Shown here: positions 55,915 to 64,000 of the stretch, one piece after another | Layout of the letters: the number at the start of each line of letters is the position of its first letter | Position numbering within the stretch: the first letter of the stretch is position 1 | Origin: Egibacteraceae bacterium | Lineage (GTDB): Bacteria; Actinomycetota; Nitriliruptoria; Euzebyales; Egibacteraceae | Direction of reading: 5' to 3' | NCBI GenBank assembly: GCA_030447925.1 | Contig: JAUJNX010000008.1 | Coordinates: forward strand, 1 to 64,000 | Length of the DNA: 64,000 nucleotides | Program-made: the position numbers and the translations under genes | Notes under the pieces: model-generated | The model's input: only the letters and a program-made list of their open reading frames with translations | Told to the model about the DNA's origin: nothing | Databases searched by the model: none

Positions 55915-56604
55915 ATGAGCTGGCCCCAGGACCCCGGCGCACCCGGACCCGCCGCCGCCGCCCGGCACGTGGACCCCTCCCCGCCGCCGCCGCAGGCGGG
56001 CTACCCGGCCCCCACCGGGCCCGCCCGGCCCGCCGCCCCCGGCCCCGCCGGCAGCCCGCCGGGGTCCGGTCCCGCCGGCAGCCCGCCCGGCCTGGGCGCG
56101 GGCGCCCCCGGCCCGCGGCCGCTGCCGGGCCCCCCGCCCCACGCGCTCGGTGGGTTCGGCCCCCGTTTGGTCGGCGCGGTCATCGACCTGGTCCTGCTCG
56201 CCGTCGCCAGCCGCCTGCTCACCGCCCTGGTCGGCCGCGACCTGTTCGGCATCGGCATGCCCGCGCCGCTCAGCTGGTTCCTCGGCGACAGCCTGCTCGG
56301 CGCGATCCTCAACGGGGCGTACTTCACCTACTTCCACACCACGCTGGCCGGGCAGACCATCGGCAACCGGCTGACCGGCCTGCGGGTCGTCGACGTGGGC
56401 AACGGGGGGCCGGTCCCCTGGCAGCGCGCCGTGCTGCGCTGGGTCGTGAGCGGGGTGTCGGGCGTCGTGGTCGGCATCGGCTACCTGTGGATGCTGTGGG
56501 ACCCGCGCCGCCAGACCTGGCACGACATGGTCGCGAGCACGCTGGTGGTGCAGGAGCGCTACTACCCCGCGCGGCCGGGGGCGTTCGGCCGGCTCCGCCG
56601 CTGA
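55915..56604 (+). CDS. RDD-family membrane protein
   Basis: A 229-residue protein. The first 80 residues are Pro/Gly/Ala-rich and disordered. Residues 85-215 form the RDD domain with three membrane helices: GGFGPRLVGAVIDLVLLAV (Arg and Asp of the motif), GQTIGNRLTGLRVVDVGNGG, and a final helix before WDPRRQTWHDMVASTLVV (last conserved Asp). Function in the family is not settled; transport has been proposed. A mycobacterial RDD gene occupies a similar place beside lipA and glnA. Confidence 0.88.
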   Translation: MSWPQDPGAPGPAAAARHVDPSPPPPQAGYPAPTGPARPAAPGPAGSPPGSGPAGSPPGLGAGAPGPRPLPGPPPHALGGFGPRLVGAVIDLVLLAVASRLLTALVGRDLFGIGMPAPLSWFLGDSLLGAILNGAYFTYFHTTLAGQTIGNRLTGLRVVDVGNGGPVPWQRAVLRWVVSGVSGVVVGIGYLWMLWDPRRQTWHDMVASTLVVQERYYPARPGAFGRLRR

Positions 56605-56625
56605 CCGCCCGGCCCGGCGACCCTA

Positions 56626-56665
56626 GGGGTGCACCTCACACGCCGGGCGGCTCACGAGTAGGGAC
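56626..56665 (+). repeat. Dispersed intergenic repeat, copy C
   Basis: GGGGTGCACCTCA followed by CACGCCGGGCGGCTCACGAG, differing from copy A at few positions. It ends 38 bases before the lipA start. Confidence 0.8.
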
Positions 56666-56674
56666 TCACGCTCC

Positions 56675-56680
56675 TAGCAT
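56675..56680 (+). promoter_or_regulatory. Probable -10 element TAGCAT for lipA
   Basis: TAGCAT lies directly after repeat copy C and 24 bases before the lipA TTG start. Confidence 0.4.
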
Positions 56681-56703
56681 GGGGCCTCACCGAAGGAGCG
56701 GCG

Positions 56704-57657
56704 TTGACCTCGATCGTCCCCGAAGGCGCGACCCGGCTGACCGTCGTGGACGCGCCGCAGATCGCCCAGCGCAAGCCCGCGTGGCTGAAGCAGGACGTGC
56801 CCCTGGCGGGGCCGAACTACCGCGAGCTCAAGGACGTGATGCGCGGCCAGTCGCTGCACACCGTCTGCGAGGAGGCGCGCTGCCCCAACATCCACCAGTG
56901 CTGGGAGGCCCGGGAGGCCAGCTTCCTGGTCGGCGGCGAGGACTGCACCCGTCGCTGCGGCTTCTGCAACATCGCCACCGGCAAGCCCAAGGGCTACGAC
57001 ACCGACGAGCCCCGCCGCGTGGCGGAGGCGGTGGCCGCGATGGGGCTGAACTTCGCCGTGGTGACCGGCGTCGCCCGCGACGACCTCGCCGACGGCGGGG
57101 CCTGGCTGTACGCCGAGACCTGCCGCCAGATCCGCGCGCGCCTCCCCGGCTGCGGGGTCGAGCTGCTGATCCCCGACTTCCGCGGCAAGCCCGACGCGCT
57201 GCGCATCGTCACCGACGCCGAGCCCGAGGTGCTCTCCCACAACCTGGAGACCGTGCGGCGGCTGTTCCGCCACGTCCGCCCGGCCTTCTCCTACGAGGGC
57301 TCGCTGGCCGTCCTGGAGCGCGCGCGGGCGTGGATGCCCGCGCACTGCGCGACCAAGTCCAACCTCATCCTGGGCATGGGCGAGACCGAGGACGAGGTGC
57401 TGGAGGCCATGCGCGACCTGCGCGCCGTCGGCACCCAGATCCTCACCGTCACCCAGTACCTCCAGCCGACCCACAAGCACCTGGCGCTCCAGCGCTACGT
57501 GACGCCGGAGGAGTTCGCGCGCTACGAGCGCCTCGGGATGGCCATGGGCTTCGACCACGTCGAGTCTGGTCCCCTGGTCCGCTCGTCGTACAAGGCGGGC
57601 CGCCAGGCCCAGGACGCGGGCGTGTGGACCCGCCCGGTGCACGCGGCGACCGGCTGA
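56704..57657 (+). CDS. lipA: Lipoyl synthase
   Basis: A 317-residue radical-SAM enzyme that inserts two sulfurs into octanoyl-lipoyl domains. The auxiliary cluster cysteines are in TVCEEARCPNIHQCWEAREA and the SAM cluster in CTRRCGFCNIATG. VVTGVARDDLADGGAWLYAE and the C-terminal SSYKAGRQAQD (Arg-Ser-Ser-Tyr ligand serine) are present. It starts with TTG, with AAGGAG about 7 bases upstream. It completes the lipoate genes after lipB. Confidence 0.96.
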   Translation: MTSIVPEGATRLTVVDAPQIAQRKPAWLKQDVPLAGPNYRELKDVMRGQSLHTVCEEARCPNIHQCWEAREASFLVGGEDCTRRCGFCNIATGKPKGYDTDEPRRVAEAVAAMGLNFAVVTGVARDDLADGGAWLYAETCRQIRARLPGCGVELLIPDFRGKPDALRIVTDAEPEVLSHNLETVRRLFRHVRPAFSYEGSLAVLERARAWMPAHCATKSNLILGMGETEDEVLEAMRDLRAVGTQILTVTQYLQPTHKHLALQRYVTPEEFARYERLGMAMGFDHVESGPLVRSSYKAGRQAQDAGVWTRPVHAATG

Positions 57658-57665
57658 CACCTCGC

Positions 57666-57671
57666 TAGGCT
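57666..57671 (+). promoter_or_regulatory. Probable -10 element TAGGCT for mscS
   Basis: TAGGCT 38 bases before the mscS ATG. Confidence 0.4.
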
Positions 57672-57708
57672 CTGGGCGGTCCCCGACCCCCTGAGGTTCC
57701 GCGCTGCC

Positions 57709-58830
57709 ATGACCACGCTCGCCGTCCCCGACGCCGTCCCGACCCTGCCCCCGCTGCCCGGCGACATCGTGGAGGCCTGCAGGGCCACCCGCTCGTCGCT
57801 GCTGTGCCAGAGCGTGTACCGCGGCACCGAGAACGAGGACGTCAGCGAGCTGGTCGCTAACGTCGTCGGGGCGACGGTGGCCGTGGTGCTCATCCTCCTG
57901 GGCGCCTACGTGGTGAACCGGCTGGCGCAGCGGTTCATCAAGCGCTTCATCCGCAGGGTCCAGACCGGCACGCTGAGCCGGATCGACGCGCTGCGCGGCC
58001 GCAACCCGCTGGCCACCACCGGCCCGATCAACCTCGCCCGGGCGAGCATGCGCACCGAGACGCTGGGGACGGCGCTGCGCAGCGTGGCGGCGGTGGGCAT
58101 CTACGGCATCGCGCTGGTCTGGATCCTGTCGACCCTGGGCATCGACCTGGGCCCGCTGCTCGCCGGCGCGGGGGTGGTCGGCGTCGCGCTGGGGTTCGGC
58201 GCGCAGAACCTGGTGAAGGACTTCCTCGCCGGCATGTTCGTCCTGCTGGAGGACCAGTACGGGATCGGCGACATCGTCGACGTCGGCGACGTCAGCAACC
58301 CGGTCGCCAGCGGCGTGGTCGAGAGCATCTCGCTGCGGTCCACCCGCCTGCGCGACGTGCACGGGACCCTGTGGCACATCCCCAACGGCGAGATCCGCGC
58401 CGTGGGCAACAAGAGCCAGCTGTGGGCGCGCAGCCTGATCGACGTCGCGGTCCCCTACGGCACCGACGTCACCCGGGCGATGGCGGTCATCAAGCAGGTC
58501 GCCGACGACCTCTGGCACGACGAGGCCTGGGCCGACCAGATCCTCGAGGAACCCGAGATGTGGGGCGTGGAGAACCTTGGGCCCGCCGAGGTCACCATCC
58601 GCCTGGTCCTCAAGGTCGAACCCGCCCGCCAGTTCGACGTCAACCGCGAGCTGCGCGCGCGCCTGCTGGCCGCCTTCACCCGCGAGGGCATCGAGATCGC
58701 CGACTCGCGCACGGTGTGGGTCCGCGACGGCGACCCCAACACCTCCGGGGCCGCGACCGCGGAGGACGCCGCCGCCGCCACGGCCGCCGCGCGGCTCGGC
58801 CCCGGCTGGGGCCCCACCCAGAGCCCGTGA
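57709..58830 (+). CDS. MscS-family mechanosensitive channel
   Basis: A 373-residue small-conductance channel. A first membrane helix near residues 48-70 and a second near 120-140 precede the pore helix ([20 protein letters not shown], with the Gly/Ala packing pattern of TM3). The beta domain is [20 protein letters not shown], then [20 protein letters not shown]. The C-terminal alpha/beta domain ends near [14 protein letters not shown]. It protects against osmotic down-shock. A Cys pair occurs in the N-terminal leader. Confidence 0.93.
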   Translation: MTTLAVPDAVPTLPPLPGDIVEACRATRSSLLCQSVYRGTENEDVSELVANVVGATVAVVLILLGAYVVNRLAQRFIKRFIRRVQTGTLSRIDALRGRNPLATTGPINLARASMRTETLGTALRSVAAVGIYGIALVWILSTLGIDLGPLLAGAGVVGVALGFGAQNLVKDFLAGMFVLLEDQYGIGDIVDVGDVSNPVASGVVESISLRSTRLRDVHGTLWHIPNGEIRAVGNKSQLWARSLIDVAVPYGTDVTRAMAVIKQVADDLWHDEAWADQILEEPEMWGVENLGPAEVTIRLVLKVEPARQFDVNRELRARLLAAFTREGIEIADSRTVWVRDGDPNTSGAATAEDAAAATAAARLGPGWGPTQSP

Positions 58831-58834
58831 CCCC

Positions 58835-58850
58835 GTAACGTTCCGGAAAC
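58835..58850 (+). promoter_or_regulatory. GlnR-type box upstream of glnA
   Basis: GTAAC, six bases, GAAAC matches the actinobacterial GlnR a/b half-site rule (gTnAc-n6-GaAAc) exactly and lies 75 bases before the glnA start. Only one a/b pair is clear. Confidence 0.6.
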
Positions 58851-58924
58851 AATCGGGCAATGGCGGTGACACCGCCCTTGCCTACCGTCGGACCCCACGC
58901 CGTGCGATGCGAGAGGAGCAGACG

Positions 58925-60343
58925 GTGGCGACACCCGAGGATGTGCTGGCGAAGGTCGCGGACGAGGGGGTCGAGGTGATCGACTTCCGGTTCTGCGACC
59001 TCCCGGGGCTGATGCAGCACTTCAGCGTGCCGGCGTCCCAGCTGGACGCCGACGTCTTCACCGAGGGGCTGGGGTTCGACGGGTCGTCGATCCGCGGGTT
59101 CAAGGAGATCCAGGAATCGGACATGATCCTGGTCCCGGACCCCGACACCGCGGTGCTGGACCCGTTCCGCCAGCACAAGACGCTGAACCTGAACTGCTTC
59201 GTGCACGACCCGGTGACCGGCGAGCACTACGACCGCGACCCCCGCTACATCGCGCAGAAGGCCGAGGAGTACCTGCGCGGTACGGGGATCGCGGACACGG
59301 CCTACTTCGGGCCGGAGGCCGAGTTCTACATCCTGGACGACGTCCGCTACGACACCGATCAGCGCTCGAGCTACTACTACATCGACGCGATCGAGGGTCA
59401 GTGGAACACCGGCAAGGACGAGGGGCCCAACCTGGGCTACAAGCCCCGCTACAAGGAGGGCTACTTCCCCGTCCCGCCGATGGACCACTACCAGGACCTG
59501 CGGTCGGAGATGACCCGCGTCCTGGAGATGCTGGGCGTCCCGGTCGAGGTCCAGCACCACGAGGTCGGGACCGCGGGGCAAGCGGAGATCGACTTCCGCT
59601 TCGGCACCCTGCTGGAGACCGCCGACAACCTGATGCTGTTCAAGTACGTGGTGAAGAACGTCGCCCGGGCGGCCAACAAGACCGTGACGTTCATGCCCAA
59701 GCCCGTGTTCCAGGACAACGGGTCCGGCATGCACGTGCACCAGTCGCTGTGGAACGGCGGTGAGCCGCTGTTCTTCGACGAGCAGGGCTACGCCGGGCTG
59801 TCGGACACCGGGCGCTGGTACATCGGCGGGCTGCTGAGCCACGCCCCCGCGCTGCTGGCCTTCACCAACCCGACGACCAACAGCTACCGCCGCCTGGTGC
59901 CCGGGTTCGAGGCGCCGGTCAACCTGGTGTACTCCCAGCGCAACCGGTCGGCCGCCTGCCGGATCCCGCTGTACTCCAAGTCGCCCAAGGCCAAGCGCGT
60001 CGAGTTCCGCGTCCCCGATCCGTCCTGCAACCCCTACCTGGCGTTCGCGGCCATGCTCATGGCCGGCATCGACGGGGTGCGCAACAAGATCGAGCCGCCG
60101 GACCCGGTCGACAAGGACATCTACGAGCTGCCCCGGGCGGAGCTGGAGAACCTCCCCAGCGTCCCGGCCAGCCTCGAGGAGGCCCTCGCCGCGGTCGAGG
60201 CCGACCACGAGTTCCTCCTGGAGGGCGGCGTCTTCACCACCGACCTGATCGAGACCCACGTCGAGTACAAGATGCTCAACGAGGTCTCCCAGGTCCGCCT
60301 CCGCCCCCACCCCTACGAGTTCAACATGTACTACGACATCTAG
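58925..60343 (+). CDS. glnA: Glutamine synthetase type I
   Basis: A 472-residue ATP-dependent enzyme making glutamine from glutamate and ammonium. [18 protein letters not shown], then [51 protein letters not shown] and [19 protein letters not shown] are all intact. The adenylylation region reads [14 protein letters not shown] with a tyrosine, so regulation by GlnE is possible. GTG with AGGAG 7 bases upstream is preferred to the in-frame ATG at 58907. The gene ends in a repeated stop module. Confidence 0.97.
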   Translation: MATPEDVLAKVADEGVEVIDFRFCDLPGLMQHFSVPASQLDADVFTEGLGFDGSSIRGFKEIQESDMILVPDPDTAVLDPFRQHKTLNLNCFVHDPVTGEHYDRDPRYIAQKAEEYLRGTGIADTAYFGPEAEFYILDDVRYDTDQRSSYYYIDAIEGQWNTGKDEGPNLGYKPRYKEGYFPVPPMDHYQDLRSEMTRVLEMLGVPVEVQHHEVGTAGQAEIDFRFGTLLETADNLMLFKYVVKNVARAANKTVTFMPKPVFQDNGSGMHVHQSLWNGGEPLFFDEQGYAGLSDTGRWYIGGLLSHAPALLAFTNPTTNSYRRLVPGFEAPVNLVYSQRNRSAACRIPLYSKSPKAKRVEFRVPDPSCNPYLAFAAMLMAGIDGVRNKIEPPDPVDKDIYELPRAELENLPSVPASLEEALAAVEADHEFLLEGGVFTTDLIETHVEYKMLNEVSQVRLRPHPYEFNMYYDI

Positions 60344-60370
60344 GACATCTAGGACATCTAGGACATCTAG
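60335..60370 (+). repeat. Four tandem GACATCTAG units at the glnA stop
   Basis: GACATCTAG (Asp-Ile-stop) occurs four times head to tail, the first as the last codons of glnA. The period is 9, so all four stops are in the same frame. The last unit forms TAGGCT, a possible -10. Confidence 0.95.
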
Positions 60371-60456
60371 GCTGCTGAGGGCGCGCGCTCAAGTCGCGCG
60401 CCCCCGGCGCCGACACCCTCCGGTGCCGCGGCAGCGGCAGCCGGAGGGGGTGCACG

Positions 60457-62685
60457 GTGACCTGGTGGGCGGCGGCGGCCAACGCCGCGATCGCGATCGC
60501 CTACATGGCGATCTTCCTGGCGATCATGCGCCCGCTCGCCCGGGAGGGGCAGTTCCCCGGGAACCGCCTGGCGTCCGCGACCGCCGCGATCTTCTTCAGC
60601 TGCTCGGTCGGCCACGCCCTGCACGCGGGCGCGCTGGCCCTGGGGGCGGGGCACCCGATCGCGGGCTGGGCGGGCGCCCAGGCGGTGTGGGACGGGCTGA
60701 CGGCGGCGGTCGGGGGCTACTACTGGACCCTGCGGCGCAGCTACCCGGGGCTGCTCGACGGGGGGCGGCTGTTCGAGGACCTGCGTGAGCGCCAGCGCCG
60801 CGAGCTGGCCGAGGCCACCCGCGACAGCGAGCGGCGCTACCGCGGCGTGTTCGACCAGGCCCTCGCGGGCATGGCGATCATGGGTGTCGACGGCAGCATC
60901 CTGCGCGTCAACGCGGCGCTGTGCGGGCTGCTGCGCCGTGACGAGGCCGACCTGCTCGGCCGATCGCTGCCCGACCTGGCCCACCCTGACGACGCCGAGC
61001 GCGACGCCGAGGACGTCCGGCGGGTCCTGACCGGCGAGGCCGAGGGGCTCCACGGCCAGCGTCGCCTCCTGCGCAGTGACGGTGGGGTCGTGCACGCGGC
61101 CATCAGCGCGTCGCTCGTGCGCGACGAGGTGGGGTGGCCCGAGCAGTTCGTCGCCCAGGTCGTGGACGTGACCGCGCTCGTGGAGGGCCAGCGCGCCCTG
61201 CGCGACAGCGAGGAGCAGTTCCGCAGCGTGTTCGACAACGCGCTGGTCGGCATGGTCCTGACCGCGCCCGACGGGCGGCTGCTGCGGGTCAACGCCGCGA
61301 TGGCGCGGCTGCTGGGCTACAGCGCGGAGGAGCTGGGCGCCCGCAGCTGGGCCGACATCACCCACCCCGACGACATCGCCGAGAGCGCGCGGCTGGTCCG
61401 CGCCTGCCTCGTGGGGGAGCTGCAGGGCTTCGCCGTCGACAAGCGCTACCTGCACGCCGACGGCCACGTCGTGACCGTGTCGCTGGCCACCTCGCTGGTC
61501 CGCGGCGCGGACGGGCGGCCGCGGCACTTCGCGACCCAGATGACCGACATCAGCGCCCGTCGCGTGCTGGAGGAGCAGCTGCGCGAACGCCACCACCAGT
61601 ACGAGCGGCTCCTGGAGGGGCTCAGCGAGCTGGGCGAGGGCGTCGCCCTGGACGACGGCGGGCGCCTCGTCTACGTCAACGACGCGATGTGCCGGCTCAC
61701 GGGCTACGACCGCGACGAGCTCCTGGCGATGGGCAGCGCGGAGGAGCTCGTGGCATCGGCGGAGGCCGAGGACACGCGCCCGGTGGAGGGCGGCGGCTCG
61801 CTGAGCCGCGGCACGCTGGCGCTGCGGCGCCGCGACGGCGCCGTGGTCCCGACGGAGTTCGCCAGCATCCCCATCCGGCTCCGGGACGGCCCGCACCGCC
61901 TGTCGGTGCTGCGTGACGTCAGCGAGCGGGTGCGCAGCAACGTCGAGCTGCAGGCGGCCAACCAGCTCAAGACCGACCTGCTCGCGATGCTCAGCCACGA
62001 CATCGGCCAGCCCCTGACCGCCATCCGCGGCTACGCCCAGCTCCTGGTGCACAAGTGGCCCGACACCACCGACGAGATGCGGCTGATGATGCTCAGCCGG
62101 ATGCGCGACAGCGCCGAGCGGCTCGGCGCGATGGTGAGCCAGATCCTGGCCATGGGACGGGCGGAGGGCCCGGCGCTGGTCGCCGAGCCCCAGCCGGTCG
62201 ACGTGGCGGTGGCGGTCGACCAGGCCCTGGCGCCCCTGACCGACACCGTGCCGGGGGTGTTCGTCGCCGACGCCGGCGGCGCCACCGCCCTGGTCGACCC
62301 CGGCCACCTCCAGCAGATCCTTGTCAACCTGGTCAGCAACGCGGGCAAGTACGGCCGCCCGCCGATCGAGGTGTCCGCGCGGGCGACCGGCGACGGCCAG
62401 GTCGAGCTGCGCGTCCGCGACCACGGGGCCGGCATCCCCGAGGAGTTCGTGCCGCGGCTGTTCGAGCGCTACACGCGGGCGGGCACCGGGGAGGCGCTGG
62501 GGACCGGCCTGGGGCTGTTCATCGTGCGGCGCCTGACGGAGGCCAACGGCGGCCAGGTCCGCCTCGACCCCGCGGTGTCCCCGGGCGCCTGCTTCGTGCT
62601 GACCCTGCCCGCGGCGCCCGCCGAGCGCGCGACCGTGCTGCCGGAGGACTCGGAGGCGCGGCGACGCGAGGTGGACGCGACCTAG
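60457..62685 (+). CDS. Multi-PAS histidine kinase with ethylene-receptor-like membrane domain
   Basis: A 742-residue sensor kinase. Residues 1-95 hold three membrane helices whose pattern fits the ETR1 ethylene-binding domain: IAIAYMAIFLAI (ETR1 IALAYFSIPLEL), then Cys49-x3-His53 (ETR1 Cys65-x3-His69, the Cu ligands) and LTAAVGG near 88 (ETR1 LTAVVSC). The position of ETR1 Asp25 is Asn9, exactly 40 before the cysteine as in ETR1. Three PAS domains follow (VFDQALAGMAIMGVDG, VFDNALVGMVLTAPDG, LLEGLSELGEGVALDD), then HisKA with His in AMLSHDIGQPLTAIRGYAQ and an ATPase (NLVSNAGKYG, GTGLGLFIVRR). The facing CheY-like gene may be its partner. Ligand unproven. Confidence 0.88.
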   Translation: MTWWAAAANAAIAIAYMAIFLAIMRPLAREGQFPGNRLASATAAIFFSCSVGHALHAGALALGAGHPIAGWAGAQAVWDGLTAAVGGYYWTLRRSYPGLLDGGRLFEDLRERQRRELAEATRDSERRYRGVFDQALAGMAIMGVDGSILRVNAALCGLLRRDEADLLGRSLPDLAHPDDAERDAEDVRRVLTGEAEGLHGQRRLLRSDGGVVHAAISASLVRDEVGWPEQFVAQVVDVTALVEGQRALRDSEEQFRSVFDNALVGMVLTAPDGRLLRVNAAMARLLGYSAEELGARSWADITHPDDIAESARLVRACLVGELQGFAVDKRYLHADGHVVTVSLATSLVRGADGRPRHFATQMTDISARRVLEEQLRERHHQYERLLEGLSELGEGVALDDGGRLVYVNDAMCRLTGYDRDELLAMGSAEELVASAEAEDTRPVEGGGSLSRGTLALRRRDGAVVPTEFASIPIRLRDGPHRLSVLRDVSERVRSNVELQAANQLKTDLLAMLSHDIGQPLTAIRGYAQLLVHKWPDTTDEMRLMMLSRMRDSAERLGAMVSQILAMGRAEGPALVAEPQPVDVAVAVDQALAPLTDTVPGVFVADAGGATALVDPGHLQQILVNLVSNAGKYGRPPIEVSARATGDGQVELRVRDHGAGIPEEFVPRLFERYTRAGTGEALGTGLGLFIVRRLTEANGGQVRLDPAVSPGACFVLTLPAAPAERATVLPEDSEARRREVDAT

Positions 62686-62686
62686 C

Positions 62687-62734
62687 GGAGCCCCTCAGAC
62701 GCCGGGCGGCTCACGAACGAGGAGACACGCTCCG
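62687..62734 (+). repeat. Dispersed intergenic repeat, copy D
   Basis: CCCCTCAGACGCCGGGCGGCTCACGAACGAGGAG, directly after the kinase stop. It ends in a GGAG-n-CTCC stem and is followed at once by copy E. Confidence 0.75.
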
Positions 62735-62760
62735 GGGGTGCACCTCAGACGCCGGGCGTC
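62734..62760 (+). repeat. Dispersed intergenic repeat, copy E (truncated)
   Basis: GGGGGTGCACCTCA then GACGCCGGGCG, the first half of the element. It encodes the last residues and stop of the receiver gene on the other strand. Confidence 0.7.
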
Positions 62761-63131
62761 AGGCGGGGCGCCGGCGCGTCCAGATCGGCGAGCAGGTCCG
62801 CCAGCTCGGCGAGGTCGGTCCCCTTGAGCCGGTACGCGGAGGCGCCCGCCGCCAGCGCCGCCTCCTCCAGCTCGGCGCTGGCGCTGGAGAACACCAGCAC
62901 CCGGGCCTCGGGTGCGGCGGCCACCAGCCCCGGCAGCGCGTCGATGCCGCTGAGGACCGGCATCTCGACGTCCAGCACGACGCGGTCGGGGCACAGCTCG
63001 CCGGCCCGGGCGACGCCCTCCTCCCCGTCGACCGCCTCACCGACCACCTCGAAGCGCCCGTCCAGCTCCAGGGTCAGGCGCAGGAGCTGGCGGATCTCCC
63101 TGGCATCGTCGACGATCAGGACCCGCAGCAT
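62745..63131 (-). CDS. CheY-like single-domain response regulator
   Basis: A 128-residue receiver with all key residues: the acidic pair in VLIVDDAREI, phosphoacceptor Asp54 in VVLDVEMPVLSG, Ser in VLVFSSASAE and Lys in YRLKGTD. There is no output domain. It converges with the multi-PAS kinase gene and could be its substrate. The C-terminal APRLTPGV is encoded by the repeat element, so the original stop may have been replaced when the repeat inserted. Confidence 0.9.
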   Translation of the reverse strand: MLRVLIVDDAREIRQLLRLTLELDGRFEVVGEAVDGEEGVARAGELCPDRVVLDVEMPVLSGIDALPGLVAAAPEARVLVFSSASAELEEAALAAGASAYRLKGTDLAELADLLADLDAPAPRLTPGV

Positions 63132-63216
63132 CGTTCGTCACCCTTCCGTGGGGAACGTCTCAATACCCCCAAACCACCCAGGCAATACGCCGGCGGTCGC
63201 GGAGCGGCAGGGCGGC

Positions 63217-63222
63217 TAGGAT
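63217..63222 (+). promoter_or_regulatory. Probable -10 element TAGGAT for the haloperoxidase-like gene
   Basis: TAGGAT lies in the divergent gap, about 108 bases before the start codon. Confidence 0.35.
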
Positions 63223-63329
63223 CCGGCCGACGACGTCCGGCGGGCTGCGGCGGCGGGATGGGGTGCCTCGTGTGCGGGAACACGCGGGCGCGCCGCGGGC
63301 CGGCCGGTGGTGATCGCGACCGGAGAGGT

Positions 63330-64000
63330 GATGACACTGCGACGCGTGCCCGCCCTGCTCCTGCTCCCCGCGCTGGTGCTGTCCTGCCTGCTGCTGCCCG
63401 TCCCCGACGCCCGCGCCCAGGTCCTGGACCTGTGCGTCGGCGTGGTGATCCGCCTCGGCGGGCCCGACGGCGTCGACGACGACGGTGACGGCGACCCCTG
63501 CGACGACGACCAGCCCGACTACGACTTCGTCGAGGACGGCCCGTCCCCCGGCGACAACGTCGTCCTGCGCTGGAACAACCAGGTCCTGGAGGCCATCCGG
63601 ACGACCAGGCCGGCCCCGCCGGTCGCGGCGCGCGCGCTGGCGATCGTGCACACCGCCATGTACGACGCCTGGGCGTCGTTCGACGACACCGCCGTCCCCA
63701 CCCGGCCCGAGCTGTGGGTGCGCCAGCCGCTGGTGCTGCGCACCGAGGAGAACCGGGCCCGGGCGGTGAGCTTCGCGGCGCACCAGGCGCTGGTCGACCT
63801 GTTCCCGCAGTGGCGCTCGCGGCTGGACGGCACGGTCCACGCCGCCACGGGTGTCCTGGAGGCGCTGGGCTACCGGCCGGTCGACGGCACGGTGGCGGCG
63901 CTGGAGGGGGTCCGCGCCGCCGAGGCGGTCCTGGCCGACCGCCAGCACGACGGGGCGAACGAGTCCGGCGGCTACGCCGACACCACCGGCTACCAGCCGG
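63330..64000 (+). CDS. Secreted vanadium-haloperoxidase/PAP2-like protein, 3' end outside window
   Basis: The first 223 residues of a secreted protein. A signal peptide (VPALLLLPALVLSCLLLPVP, cleavage after ARA) is followed by an aspartate-rich loop, DDDGDGDPCDDDQPD, of the thrombospondin type 3 Ca-binding kind, and then the N-terminal helices of vanadium-dependent haloperoxidase-like proteins (VLRWNNQVLEAIRTT, ARALAIVHTAMYDAWASFDD). The vanadate-binding C-terminal half is not in the window, so activity cannot be judged. GGAGAGG lies directly before the ATG. Confidence 0.75.

Overview
The window is 64 kb of very GC-rich actinobacterial chromosome. The evidence is a WhiB-type regulator, F420-type luciferase-fold oxidoreductases, a GlnR-type box before glnA, a fused KorA, and an E2-lipB-lipA-RDD-glnA order like that of mycobacteria. 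Chemotaxis genes, a protoglobin and a DUF3536 glycosidase beside treXYZ fit a deep-branching lineage such as Nitriliruptoria, but this placement is inferred. No rRNA, tRNA or CRISPR array was seen. Genes are tightly packed, often with 4-base ATGA/GTGA overlaps.

Layout. 1-8.0 kb: glycogen/trehalose genes (treZ 3' end, a GH57/DUF3536 enzyme, treY, treX) around a cupredoxin lipoprotein. 8.1-11.3 kb: an MFS transporter, a protoglobin preceded by a MarR-type operator, a MarR regulator with a C-terminal cysteine cluster, and an ACT protein. 11.3-19.8 kb: GT4 glycosyltransferase, M48 protease and NYN protein, then photolyase, CorA, DUF309, an enoyl-CoA isomerase-like protein, WhiB and an Lrp-like protein. 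19.9-22.96 kb: a dienelactone hydrolase/GlxA-type regulator pair beside an IS5-family element that sits exactly on the trpD stop codon. 23-31.5 kb: trpD, an atypical receiver, Fur, cheA-cheW-mcp and korAB. 31.6-36.4 kb: cysteine desulfurase, TusA, A-type Fe-S carrier, YbaK, glycerate kinase and nadA. 36.5-39.1 kb: a protein that joins two complete histidine kinases. 39.2-46.5 kb: an aromatic-CoA catabolic cluster with a two-domain salicylyl/anthraniloyl-CoA monooxygenase, two LLM oxidoreductases, acyl-CoA dehydrogenase, PaaG-like enzyme, PaaX regulator and RidA. 46.6-50.7 kb: an unrecognised secreted repeat protein and a Tat-exported PhoD. 50.8-60.3 kb: gcvT, lpd, E2, lipB, RDD, lipA, mscS, glnA. 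60.4-64 kb: a kinase whose membrane domain resembles the plant ethylene receptor, a CheY-like receiver and a truncated haloperoxidase-like gene.

Two features cut across the window. First, at least seven genes (NYN protein, transposase, cysteine desulfurase, tandem kinase, CoA monooxygenase, secreted repeat protein, E2/lipB) can only be read by changing frame. Several breaks are G5-to-G4 or single-C changes that leave active-site motifs intact, so most look like sequencing or assembly indels rather than decay. Second, many genes are preceded by TAGnnT or TATCCT hexamers. In three cases the TAG is the stop codon of the gene before and the start codon follows after exactly 7 bases, which suggests leaderless transcripts. 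A 40-base dispersed intergenic repeat occurs five times.
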